Under the pieces are notes generated by a model. It did not search any database and was not told the origin of the DNA. It saw only the letters and a program-made list of their open reading frames with translations. The translations under genes were made by a program, and so were the position numbers. A stretch of DNA of 64,000 nucleotides from Brugia malayi (taxonomy: Eukaryota > Nematoda > Chromadorea > Rhabditida > Onchocercidae): NCBI RefSeq assembly GCF_000002995.4, contig NW_025062478.1, positions 5,246,001 to 5,310,000 on the forward strand. Direction: 5' to 3'. Shown here in pieces: positions 36,859-48,251 of the stretch (position 1 is its first letter; each line of letters starts with the position of its first letter).

Positions 36859-38621
36859 ATGCGGTTTGATGCGTTTTCATTGCGAAGTGTCGCTGATGCA
36901 ATATGGTTAGGTCGTATCACCTATGCTGATGGATTGAGACATCAACACTGTTATGTTGACAAACTTCTTGCTTTACGAAAACTGGGATCTGATTCGATGA
37001 AAAAGTAAGTTTGAGTTGATATTCTGCAGGTCCTTACATTTATAAAAATCCTTATATTAAAAAAAATTTTTTTTATGAGATTTCAGGAGCTACTTATTAT
37101 TATTAGAGCACACACCTGTCTATACTGTTGGAATAAGGCACTTCCAATACAATAAAGATGAAGAAAACCGGTTGAAGAAACTGGGTGCTGATTTCTTTCG
37201 GTATTCAGTTTTATATGTTATGTAAGATAAAGTGATCATAAAGAGTACATATGTTTAATTCAAAAAAATTTGAATTTTTGGAACTGAAATATTTGATAAA
37301 ATATAAGCACCACATATATCGATTCTCGCGCGCATGATTATGCAGCATTTGATTTATTTAACATGTCTGAATAGACTTTTATGAGTGGTAATCCAAAACT
37401 TCAGCTAATTCCAGGATGATGGAAATATTCCTTTCCTAAATCTTTATTCTTCATACATTTAGTTCAAATTTTAATTTCTCAATACATCTTCACTTTTTTT
37501 TCGGTTTGAGTATTTGGATTTCCAGGACAAAGCGAGGTGGACTCATTACATTTCATGGCCCAGGCCAGCTTGTTGTTTATCCTATTGTTGATCTCCATTC
37601 TTTGCATGTGAAGGGTCCGGACCAGAACTCCACTGTTGTAGGCGTTCGCCGTTATGTATATCTTGTCGAAGAGGCAATCATCAAAACTGTTCGTGATTTC
37701 GGTTTGCGTGGTGCAGATAGATCGCCCAATACAGGTTAAGTCTCGAGATTTTAAGTAAAATGTCCTTTGGCAGTATTTTATCACATCTCATTTATTTTTG
37801 ACAGCGATACATAACCAAAAGAAAATTGGAAAGTCCGAACAACAAACTATACTGATGGCATATTAAAATCCAGATGATTGAAGTAATTCTGGTGCATGTG
37901 AGTTCAGATGACCAAATTTCAAGATCGACATTGGAAACAAGAAAAAATTACCAAGTCATCCAAAAATTTTGCCTTATTATATTATAATGTTATTATTTAT
38001 ATTTCACTTGTTGCTATTGTTTTACTTGATAAATCAGTAGTATTTTTAGGAGTTTGGTTAGCAAATGGTATGAGGAAAATAGCGGCAATTGGCATAAATG
38101 TTCGCGATGGCATCGTTAGTCATGGCTTAGCACTTAACTGCAATACGGATTTGAACTGGTTTCATCAGGTACAATCTTATTGCGTTTAGTGTTTCCAATC
38201 ATATTTTTTGATGTTGTGGATCTTGCACAGGAAATACGATTTGTTTTCTTCACACCATGTTTGTAACCGTCTCATTTTATATTTTAAAGTCCAAACGCCA
38301 GAACATTTAAATTCAGATGACCAAATTTCGATCACAATCGGGGACTGGGACAAGACAAAAGTATCAAGTCTATCCAAAATCTTTCTTGACCTCTAAATAA
38401 ATTCTTACATTTTACATTTTTATCATACATACCCCCCATGAAATTAGTTTCAGATTGTACCGTGCGGTTTAGTTGGAAAAGAAGTCACTTCTCTAACGCA
38501 AGAGCTGGGAAGAAATGTTTCAGTAAATGATGTTTTTCCAATTTTTTGCGAAAAGTTTGCTGAGGTATTCCATTTTAATGTCAAAATTTGCAGTTCAGAG
38601 AAATTTTGTGAAAATGATTAA
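36859..38621 (+). CDS. lipt-2: Octanoyl-[acyl-carrier-protein]:protein octanoyltransferase LIPT2 (LipB family)
   Basis: Five exons (36859-37004, 37087-37200, 37526-37734, 38050-38168, 38454-38621) give 251 residues, phases consistent. LipB signatures are complete: LGRITYADGLRHQ near the start, LLLLEHTPVYTVGIR, RGGLITFHGPGQLVVYPIVD (about 90-109), RKIAAIGINVRDGIVSHGLA (from about 165) and IVPCGLVGKEVTSL. The conserved catalytic pair would be Lys166 and Cys200. The enzyme moves octanoyl from mitochondrial ACP onto lipoyl domains or glycine-cleavage H protein, the first step of lipoate assembly. Both it and its upstream neighbour MRPL42 act in mitochondria. No clear presequence is seen, as the LipB fold begins almost at residue 10. 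Very confident. Confidence 0.95.
37903..38384. repeat. Diverged repeat pair flanking LIPT2 exon 4
   Basis: An identical 18-mer TTCAGATGACCAAATTTC occurs at 37903-37920 and 38312-38329. Looser similarity (AAG/ATC, GGAAAC or GGGAC, CAAGTC-TCCAAAA) extends some 50-60 bases downstream in both copies. They lie in the introns before and after exon 4. This may be an old dispersed element or a local duplication. Confidence 0.5.
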
Positions 38622-39774
38622 GTAAAACTTTCAAAGATTGAAGACATCACTAGTCATTTTGAATCTTTTTAGGTGAAAGAATTTTTTCCTGAGTTCGGAA
38701 TCTTTTTTCTCCTTAAAATGCTTTTAATATAATGAAATGACTGGGTAGGTAAAAAGTACTTTCGAGAATTTGAGTCGGAAATAAATGTATAACTAAAGTT
38801 AGTAAAAAATAAAGAATTAGACGAAATGTTGATTCCAAAAAATGCCTCGTCGTGGAGCTCTAAATCCTCTGAATCTCAAGAAAGAGGTGTCTGCTGTTGT
38901 ACTTCAGCTATTATTATATCGTTAGCATTTCAAAAGTGTTGCTTTCTTTCATGAAGTAAGTGTAAAAGTGATTTCAAAAAACATATCCTCACTTTTTGTG
39001 GTCCAGAGAAGTTTTGCAGAAAAGATTAAGCTTCAAAAAATTGAAATTACACAGCTCTGAATTGAACATAACTGCATTTCAAGATTTTTTTTTACATCTC
39101 TGCAGTAGTTGGCTTTCTACTTCGGCACAAAGGTCGTTTAAATTTTGTTGTTGTCCAGCGATATAACATGTGATTTTATAAGTCCATGCATAAGCTGCGG
39201 TTCAGAGATCGTTTACTAAATTGCTTTCGCTAAATGACAATGACTGACTGATGTGATTGCGATTTGCAAATCTTATTCTACCGATACTTTGGTAGAGATG
39301 TAGATCAATTTGGTAACGGTTTTGAATTGGGATGCGGGTTGCATGTTTGCGCAAATTGTGCTATGGATATGCCTAAAATATGGCCCGAATTAAAGTTATT
39401 ACAGCTATGAAACACTTTTAGTTTCCAGTATGTCCCTCGGGAGCAAGAACAAAATTACAACATTGAAGTGAACTATATCCAAGTTCTTCATCAGATGTTA
39501 TTCCATCTCATACCTGTGGCTAGCTGTCAATTGTCAACTGTTTTGGTTTATTGAATAGGATACTTCCAATTCTAATGCTTTAGCAGATGGTAAAATCGAA
39601 GAGATAAATTTATAACAAGATGTATTTCAAGATAGTAAGATAAAATATGTCGTTAATAACGGCAGCAATATTAAGAATGTTTTTAATAATAACAACAGAT
39701 AAAAAGAAGTAAATAAATAATAGAAAAATGCCTGGAAATAACTAGATGAGGTTTTAAAATTTACAATTTTCAAT
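38622..39774. other. Intergenic, no supported gene
   Basis: Convergent gap between LIPT2 (+) and the membrane-protein gene (-). No long or motif-bearing frame and no repeat stood out. Confidence 0.5.
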
Positions 39775-41356
39775 TTATAAAGCATCGTAAGGATTACAAA
39801 TCTTGTTTTCACTTAACACCTCGCTATCACAAACGCGGTACTGTTCCGGCCAACCTTCTCTGACTGTTTCTAATTGTCTGTAGCATGTGTTGTCTGATTT
39901 CCTGCAAAAGAAGATGTGCTTGTTACTGCCAAGTCGAATTCACGAAATAAAAAGAAAAAGAGTAAAAATAAATGACAGAAGTGAAGAGATATGATAAGGT
40001 TGAGAATATATTCCTACTTATATGAATGAGAATATATTCTGCAACGAGGACACACCGCAAACAATTCCAGCGCGGATACAATTTCTCCTTTCATTGTGGA
40101 AATGTTGAGCAGTGGCACCTAACAGAAATATGCGCAACAGTTAGTAATATGTTTACTACTCGTTAATTCTTTACAGGATATTGAAGAAGTGAGGTATAAA
40201 TTTTGGGAACTTCTCCCGAATTCATCAGAATCAAACCAACTTTGAAAATAGTTAATGGCGTTATTGAAAGATTTTTTAGTAAATAAATTCCATTCACTCC
40301 AGGACATTGACGTAGCTGAAGTTTCTGATTACATCGAGCTGGTTTTTCATGACATGGAACCTGCAGCAGTAATAATGACTCTTATGTTAAATTTTTCCTT
40401 ATCTCCAAATACTTCTCATTTTCTCTTTTCTGACAACGTAGAAAATATAAATTTAAAGCTGAAGTAGTCTTTCTTTTTTAAACAAGGGAGAGAAAGAGAA
40501 GAAGATCATGCCATGTATTTTCGAGAGAAATTACCATCGAAAAAAGTTAAGAATTTAACTGGCCGTTTGAATCAGTGAAGGACAGGTTGATTCCATTTTA
40601 TTTCCAAGAGAATTTTCATATCTCAACACAATATAAGCTGAGCTTCCACATTGTTTATCACATAATTCCTGTGATAAAGTGACGAGTAATTTCACGTAGA
40701 AGTGAGTATTCATTTTTGTAGCTCAAGGAATATCAACGATTCTATACAATGTCTTTACGTGCAAGTAAGAATTATTAATACAATTATAAAAATGGAACTT
40801 CATGTTGACAACTTCAGGAACTCTATACCATTCTATTATTATTAATAAAGACTTTTTTAAGGCTTCAGTACTTGTACTTAGCTGTTCCGATTAATAATGT
40901 ATTCAAGGAGATAGGTAGATGACACATATTACATATACATGTTTCATAAAAATTGATAACATTAAATGTAAAATAAATAGTAAAATATTTTGTAAATAAA
41001 CTTGAAGTTGTAGAAAAAAGAGAGTTGTTGATTGTATGTACCTCAGACTTCTGCGGATACAAGTAATGACAGTGTGTGAGTGTTATTGAACCAACATAAG
41101 TCTGATAGATTCGATGTTCTGCTTTCATTACTGCTAACTGTTTCTGTAATATTTAATACTGATAACTATAAATAGTTGTGTACATTTTAAATCTGTAGGA
41201 AAGGCTGACCCTCGAATTGTCTAGTAATAGCATGACTGGTATGAAGAATCCAATGAGCAAAGCCAATATTCCAAATTGAATGAACAACAAGTATTTGCAA
41301 GGTTTACGACGACTAATATAACGCAACAAGCGCTTTTGAAGATTCTGATGTGACAT
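39775..41356 (-). CDS. Predicted type II membrane protein, unknown family
   Basis: Four exons, with the first beginning at the ATG 41356 (41356-41210, 41143-41042, 40118-40018, 39901-39775), give 158 residues with agreeing phases. A basic N-terminus (KRLLRYISRRKPCK) precedes one membrane segment at about 22-45, predicting a cytosolic N-end and luminal or extracellular C-terminal domain. That domain has eight or so cysteines including CPRC, and an N-glycosylation sequon in LLNISTMKG. The ATG is the first after TTTGTTCCAG, fitting a trans-splice site. Alternatively an in-phase upstream exon (41732-41613, 40 codons, donor ATG|GTAATT) would extend it to 200 residues. The exon 1 donor AGG|GTCAGC is non-ideal but needed for frame. 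I do not recognise the family. It may be nematode-restricted. Confidence 0.6.
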
Positions 41357-41732
41357 GCTAGGCTGGAACAAATGAAATAGAACAATGGATCTGTTTTGAA
41401 ATAACGAAAACTAGCATATGCTAGAAGTTCCTTTAATGCTCAAAAGTATTTGCTAACTTTGGCTTTGATTGCTTTGTTTAGTAGAAGTCATAATAGTAGT
41501 GGATTTTGTAAATATATCATTAATGTCATTAAATTATACGTGAAAAACTTAAGTAAGTAAGAATGAGATGAAATGTAGCTTTGCATGAAGTGTAGATGGG
41601 AAAAAAAATTACCATTCTTGACACACCGCTTAATAAAAGAACCGCCCGTGTATTGAAATGAATACTAAAATCACTTGCAATCTCGAATTTTTTAAACTCT
41701 ATCAAATTTGTACCAGAGTATTTATTATTCAT

Positions 41733-43013
41733 GCATTTGATATGAAATTTAGAATGAAATTTGCATGAGAGAGTTAAAGTATACGTTTTTTGATGATCAC
41801 AATTTGATATTTTAAATAATTAAAATGAATCTCATTCATTCCAGTAAACATAAATTTAAGGAGTTATTGTAATATCTGAAGAAAGCCAAAAGTGGTGTTT
41901 AATGAAATAAGTGATAACATTATTAGCCTAAGGACTTTTTGCTTCTATGTTTCGTCACGAACAATTTCTGCTAGATGTTTGTCATTCACAACGTGTCAAC
42001 ATACGCCTCAATGGCTGACATCCTTTTGCGCCACCATCATTTTTTACATCAAAATAGCATACTGTTCTTACCCTTACAGATTTAGTACAGTGGTATGTAT
42101 GGATGATTTCAAATCACTTCAGTTACTTAGATATCAAACAATTTTTTGACTTTGCAATAGTATGCAAATATAATTCAGGAATAGCTATGATCTAAGTTTG
42201 CATCGTTGATAGTAATGTCCAGTAATATTCTGTCCATGGGAGACTATTAATCTCAAATGTCTTGAACAGTTTCTGAATGCTACAGTTTTGAACCATACTA
42301 TAGATTTTAAACGACTTTGTCTGTTTTTTTTCCATACCATAAACTTAACAATAAGCTTTGATAAATTTCTATTTTTGCTTCCTGCATCATATGCGAAATA
42401 ATGTTTTATTTTTTAAAACAAAATCACTCTGAATGCTTTTTACCCGTCCTTTCCCTTGTTCGTCACAGTTCACTGTTTGGTATTTTTCTCACAACGGTAA
42501 ATTTACTATAGTTACGAACAATTTTGGCTGAGATACGGAAGTGTTTCATTTCTATTCGAAAGCAACTATTATTTAACTTTTTTTTTTTTTGTTTTCATTT
42601 TAATCTACCTTAATTTTACCCTTAAATTTATCCTTCAACTTTCATTTATTTTTTTTTTCATCTATTACCTCAAAAAAAGTTCTATTAATTTCATTTCAAG
42701 TTTTCAAAGCAAATCGAAATTGCAGTCTGAAAATGGGGTTCGCCAATATATTCGAAAAACTTTCTTAGTGCAAGACAATCAGTGATCTGAGTAGCTGATC
42801 ATGGAGTGATTCCTTTACATTTTGGATGGATAAGACTTAATGTAATTGATAAGAAGAAGCATTATTAACTTTGTATTCTTTGTCAAAAATTAATGCTAAA
42901 ATCAAAAAATTTTGCGAGAAATTTTAACAGTTTCAATTAAGAAAAAATTGTTAAAATTTATGGTTGAAAAATTTCCGTGTCATCAGGGACAATAAAATTA
43001 ACATAAATTTCAG
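41733..43013. other. Intergenic, no supported gene
   Basis: A+T-rich with T tracts around 42570-42660. The 85-codon frame at 41892-42149 has no family features. Nothing else is seen. Confidence 0.5.
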
Positions 43014-43660
43014 GGCTTATTGAATTCTTTTTCGCATGTAATTAAAATTTTTGAGAATCTTGGATATAAACTTTACATTGATAAATTACTCGAAAATGTC
43101 CCATTTGATGTTCTGTGGAGTGATGAATATCCATTTTATGACCTTTTATTCAGCTTACATTTTAACCAGGTTGTAGCCTTATCAAAAGGAGAATTATATG
43201 GCTCAAGCTCAAGACATTACACAAGCAAGGTGAATTTAAAACTTTAAGAAAAAGTGTAGCGCTCAAAGCAACAAATGTTCTAAATTTGTTTCATCCTATA
43301 AAACAAAATTGGAAGTCAGCAAGCTTAACATCTGAAGTAACAAAAGCTTTCGATTTATTGCCAAAACGAGATGAGTTTTTAAACTATAACAAGCAAGCGC
43401 TCATCCAATAAATAAATAAAAACAAAAAAAAAAAAAACGGACATCATGGGATCAGAATAGGAAATGTCAAAGAAGTCCGTCTTTTGGACAATGATTCATT
43501 TATTTGGGAATATATATTAAGCTCATTTTTCATCGATCAGACGGTAAATCAGATATGAAACTATTAGTAAGATCAACAGAGATATTATCAATATTTTCCA
43601 GCAAAATATTGATATTTTGTGGTTGCTGGAAAAGTGTTATGCCATAAATACCGTTATTGT
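43014..43660 (+). pseudogene. Decayed tubulin-tyrosine-ligase-like (TTLL) gene
   Basis: An exon-like frame after TTTCAG (43014-43229, 72 codons, donor AAG|GTGAAT) contains IKIFENLGYKLYIDKL and FDVLWSDEYPFYDLL, the W-x-L-W-S-x-x-Y-P-F block of TTLL proteins. In another frame about 100 bp on comes AFDLLPKRDEFLNYNKQ, then an in-frame TAA (43409), an A-rich stretch, and NGHHGIRIGNVKEVRLL then DSFIWEYI. These are the TTLL ATP-grasp stretch (K-N-x-H-x-G-I-x-I...F-x-x-E-Y-I). Next comes IDQT, where the family has I-D-G-x-K-F-D. DGKSD reappears in a shifted frame, then ENxxxLWLLEK-like residues. The stop and frameshift break the gene, and no further exons were found. Intact TTLLs add amino acids to tubulin tails. 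An intron hiding the stop is possible but would remove core residues. Confidence 0.6.
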
Positions 43661-46175
43661 TATAAATTTAATAAAAAGACGAGTTTCTTCGCAAGATATT
43701 CGAAAGATTCGAAAAAAAAAAGCCTTTTTTGGAATGATAAGTTGGAACTAGAAAAAATCTATAAGCATCATAGATTGACAACAAAAATAAGCAAGTAAAG
43801 TTAAATGATAATTGTTGATAGAAAGTTTTTATTTCAAATCCTGCAAGGTTTATTAGTTGATTGCTTTTTTCAGTAAATTCGATATTGGTATTTATATCAC
43901 GCTATTGAAAGTATTAACTTGATTTATTTAAGTTTAAATATATTCCAAAGTAATTTATAATATCTTTTCTTTAGTACAATTTAAAATGGATAAACCTACC
44001 AAGAAGAAAAAACCGTATTTAGCAAAGCTAAAGGTAGTCAAGAAATGTCCGTTTCTGTTTGTGATCTTCAAGTGTTCAACAATGACTGCGAATTTAAATG
44101 TTTCGACAAAGATGGCCGTAAAAAAGAGCTGGCAATTATTTTCACCTATTAAAGTATCACTTAGATTTTTGATAGAACTACTTCTGTAAATGTTATTAGT
44201 TTTGCATTTTAATTTCCCTATGCTTTTACATCAATAGACTGAGAAGTAAGAATGATTACGGAATTATCAAGTGCCTTTCACAGTTTAACTTCCATCAGTG
44301 TACCTTATAAGCATATACCTTAGCAGGCTGTATGCATCATTTTTGCATACCAATTTCATCGGTAAAGTTGAATTACAATCTCAAAAAATAGCAAATAATA
44401 AGTAACACACTTCAACCAAACCATTTCCAGAAATACCAACTATACAGGCATCGCATGAATTATCAGTTGTTGGGCATCCTAGAATCAACTTATGAAGAGC
44501 ACATGCCCAGGCGTAACACACGTCGAATATTGCCACGTACGATACACAAAGCAAAAAATGTTAGCCAACTTGGGTAGAAAACTGGATATATTGCTTACTC
44601 TTTCATTCGAAAGTAAATTTAGGGTTGATAAAACTTGGTGTTTTTGAATATTCATCGCTGGAGTAAATTGCATTTTCGCCTTTACTTTTGTATCAACGTA
44701 TCAAAGGGAATAAGTTATAAACTGAAGGAATAAGCTATGTCAAAAGGCGAATATATTTTCTAAAAGCACATTTCTTCTCATATTTTTGTCACATTTCATT
44801 AAAAAAACAAAAGATTCTTGGAATTAAAATCTTTAAATGCTAGTCCGATAAGTATAAGTAACAAATGGAAATCAGAATTTAAAAGGAGTATTGCTTTAGG
44901 ATACAGCACGATTTGATATCAGAATTCGAAGTAGGTAATGTATGACTTTTAACACTACTAAAGGAATTTTTTGCTCTATAATAAGCAATCAAACACTGAC
45001 TGAAAAGTAAATATCGATGTGCAGCTAGAACCATCATTTCTTCTTTTAACTTTCGTGCATATCTATTAGCAAGTAAGTTTCAAATTCTAGAGAATTAACA
45101 CGGTAAATTTTATTAGCGAGTTCTTTTCCATTGCTATAAAACCACGGAGTTTCTGAACTTAATGACTCACGTAACATGCAAGATATGCAGGATCAATGTT
45201 ACAGCATGCATTATGTAGAGATGAATAATGATCTTAAGAAGAATGAGTAAGTCAAACAGGTCCCAGTCACACAAAATATCAAAAATAAATTGCTCTTAGA
45301 TGAATTACATTTAAAAGATTTGCCTCTCTTCATGATCTGAAATTTCATCGATCTTCAGTTCATGACAATTTCATAAATGCTCTTAATTCTTTTAAAAACA
45401 ATATTTTCAACATCTATAGGATTTTTATAATACTATTCCAATAAATTTCCAAGGTCTATGAAAGGTTCTATCAAATGACGAGAAGCTGATGAATAGCTGC
45501 ATGACATTCTCATCTAACCACAAAAACGTAATTCTGCGACTGCCTTAAAAGGCTACCTTAAAAGCAAAATATTTTTACTTATCGAACAATCGGTGTATGT
45601 TCAGTATATGTATATGCTTCCTTCGAATTTGCTTTGTATTTAAGCCACGGTAATTTAGCTTTCAAAAAGTAGATAAGAATATATGCTAATGAATTCAAAT
45701 CGCCCATACTACTTAACGATGTGAACTTTTTTAATATAAATTTCATTTTATTTATTGAAAATTTAATTTTTTTGCATTTATTCCAAGGGCATCACTCCAC
45801 TTTTCATGTTTGCAGTAAAATTGATATTGAATTATTATTTATTCGTTACTGATAAAAAAAGTTCTTACGAAAACTAAGCATTTGAAGAGACGAAACATAC
45901 AATAAAACTTTTTTTTTTTTTGTATTCTGTATGTGGATCCATGAATCCTTGCATGGACTCATCCATATCTGTTAATTTAATGAAGACCATCAAATAAACA
46001 TCATTTTCTTGGCCATAACCAGCACCATGGATTATTAACTCATAAAGATGACTTTAAACTTTACTGTATATGCAATGTAAGGTATCTCTCTGTAATGATA
46101 AAATTTTACCGAGGATATTTACTAGGAAAAAGAGAAACATGAAAGCAAAACCCGATACAGCTACGAATTTTAATA
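43661..46175. other. Intergenic, little visible
   Basis: No supported gene. On the minus strand at about 45950-46027, GYGQENDVYLMVFIKL could be a remnant of a kinase helix-F region related to the next feature. The 67-codon plus-strand frame at 43986-44189 and the 62-codon minus-strand frame at 44485-44673 show no family motif. Confidence 0.4.
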
Positions 46176-46267
46176 TTTTGTGCTTTGCATCAAGACCCAT
46201 AATAAAGTCTCCAGGTTTGTTATCTCTGTGAACGATACCTGCCAGATGTAATGTTTGCAAAACATGC
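46176..46267 (-). pseudogene. Isolated protein-kinase catalytic-loop exon, probably degenerate
   Basis: After a TCTATCAG acceptor the minus strand reads HVLQTLHLAGIVHRDNKPGD then FIMGLDAKHKILKF, followed by GTAGCT, a weak donor. This is the helix-E and catalytic loop of a CK1/TTBK-like kinase (L-H-x-x-G-x-x-H-R-D-x-K-P-x-N-F). The loop Asn that binds magnesium reads Asp (KPGDF). The DFG segment does not follow, and only one other weak kinase-like patch lies downstream at about 45950-46027. Nematodes carry many CK1/TTBK-like kinases and pseudogenes are common. It could also be one exon of a gene with distant exons. Confidence 0.45.
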
Positions 46268-48251
46268 TGATAGAGAAGAATTAATAGTTAAATTAAGAAT
46301 TTAATGATTCTTCCATATGAGAAAGAAAATACATCACTTATATATTAAAAGAAAAAAACATTGTTGATATTTTGCAGTCAGCAATGAAATTACAGAATTC
46401 AAAAAAATTAGAACATATTATACTATACTCTTAAAAGATAGCATTGAAAGTATTATGATATCATATTTCTTATTAGAGTATTTAGTAATGAATAAAGAAT
46501 GAAATGCACAACTGCTTGAGAATAGTCAGGTATTAAATTGCATGCCAGCTGGTTTGCTAGAAGTCATTAGACTAAAAAGGCAAGCTGCAGAAATTAAACT
46601 GATCTTTCAACGAAGAACTTAGCAATTCCATTACTAATATGTTGCAATTACTTTGATTACCAAACCATGGAACCGAACAATCGAATGATAATAACCTTAT
46701 AATTCAAAAATTAGCAACCATAAGCCTTCTAGCAATCAAAAATTACAGAAATCTTTTACATCGGGAAATCCAGTTTCTCTAAGGTTTTGTAAATATAATA
46801 TTCATGTCACAGTCTTTCGTTGTTCTTAGGTTTTATTGCCGGCTTTAATGCAACTTCTCTATAATTCCTGTAAATTCAATATTAAGAATTTGTTCAAAGC
46901 ACTTCTATGAAGAAACAAACAAAGAAGAGCCTTAAGGCCTTCTTCCCTCTTTCCTCAACAACATACCTTTATATCCTGAGTAGCACTCAACTTCCAAAAA
47001 GAAAAAATAGAGTAACGATACTGCAGGTATTAATAATGATAAGAATAAATAGAAGGTAACTTTGTAAGCTTCTCACTAGCTACTTTGAGTGCCAATCGTG
47101 GCGATGACAAACAAAAAGTCGTCATCATCATCACCATCCTTTTCAGCTCCATACTGTTTCTTTAGTTGTCATTACAGTGAAATGATTATCTGCTAATATA
47201 ATTTGATTTTCAAACACTTCACCAAAACAATATCAAAACGTTCACGCATGTCACGTATCACTCTCTAACTTTTCAATATTGAAATGAAAAATATTAAGTA
47301 TATCGGGAACAGTCCAACTTACTAAGCTTACGATCTACTCATTACACGCCAGTATTTCACTGCAGCACGTATATCAATCACTTCACTACTCCTTGTTACC
47401 ACTACCAATGAACAATGAATGCTCTTTTTATCATTCTGTTAATGAGTAAATCTTACGTGTATTCTCTTCTCCCTCTGTGTCGGACTACGTCATTTACTTC
47501 TTTATAGAAATATTCCTCGTGCATGCTTTGTCTCTCTTTTCAAGAATACCGCATGTCCGTTTTCCTTTTCGAACAGCAATGTCTTTCGCTGAAGCAAATT
47601 GCGCACGTTTGCATATTGACAGTAAAGTGCTAAGGTAGCGTATGTCTCCGGAAGGAAGGAGAGGGTCATCCTGCGATTTAATGCGATAAGAATGAAATCT
47701 TCCAAGGATGTTACTAGGAGATGTCGAGTTTTTCACTTTTTTAATATATAAATTTTGATTTTAATTTCTTTTCATAATTTTAATTATATTTTGATTATGC
47801 GAGCTTTAATTTTTGAATTGTGGCGTTACTTATTGCAAGAAAAAGTATTTTTTTCATTTGGAATGTTTTTCTGGTAGATCACGGAAGATGTCCTATCTCT
47901 TGATTACAATTAATCAAGAGATAGGGAGCAAATTTGATCTAAATACCTTGAAATTCTCTTATTTTATCTCGTTTTATTTTAGATGCTTCAATCTTAGGGT
48001 CTTCCCCCACTTCTGTCCTACGCTTTCTACTAGAAAAAAATTACATTCAAAGGTATATTAAGTTATTATAAAATATACTCAAACATACATTATACAAGAT
48101 TTACTTGTCTATGGGTGAACTTTAACCTCAGATCTAACAGTCGGAGGGTCTGCTATTAAGCTGTGAAAAGATTTCCGTATTTCTCTTATAAGAAACGTTT
48201 AATATTAATTTTAGGTTGTTCCTTAGCGTCTTATACAAAAGTTCTTTCAAA
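46268..48251. other. Intergenic, with a perfect hairpin
   Basis: No supported gene. A richer patch at about 47490-47720 gives two overlapping minus-strand frames (80 and 67 codons) with no recognisable content. A perfect inverted repeat lies at 47892-47925. The distal part should include the CASC3-like promoter. Confidence 0.4.
47892..47925. repeat. Perfect 15-bp inverted repeat with 4-nt loop
   Basis: Left arm CCTATCTCTTGATTA (47892-47906), spacer CAAT, right arm TAATCAAGAGATAGG (47911-47925) are exact reverse complements and would form a stable stem-loop in DNA or RNA. It lies about 330 bp upstream of the CASC3-like start codon. Confidence 0.85.

Noticed and set aside
40255..40467. 70-codon plus-strand frame inside the membrane-protein gene
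   Set aside because: Lies antisense in an intron, and I found no homology or splice signals.
47494..47736. 80- and 67-codon overlapping minus-strand frames
   Set aside because: Composition slightly richer than the surroundings, but no family signal or paired splice sites.
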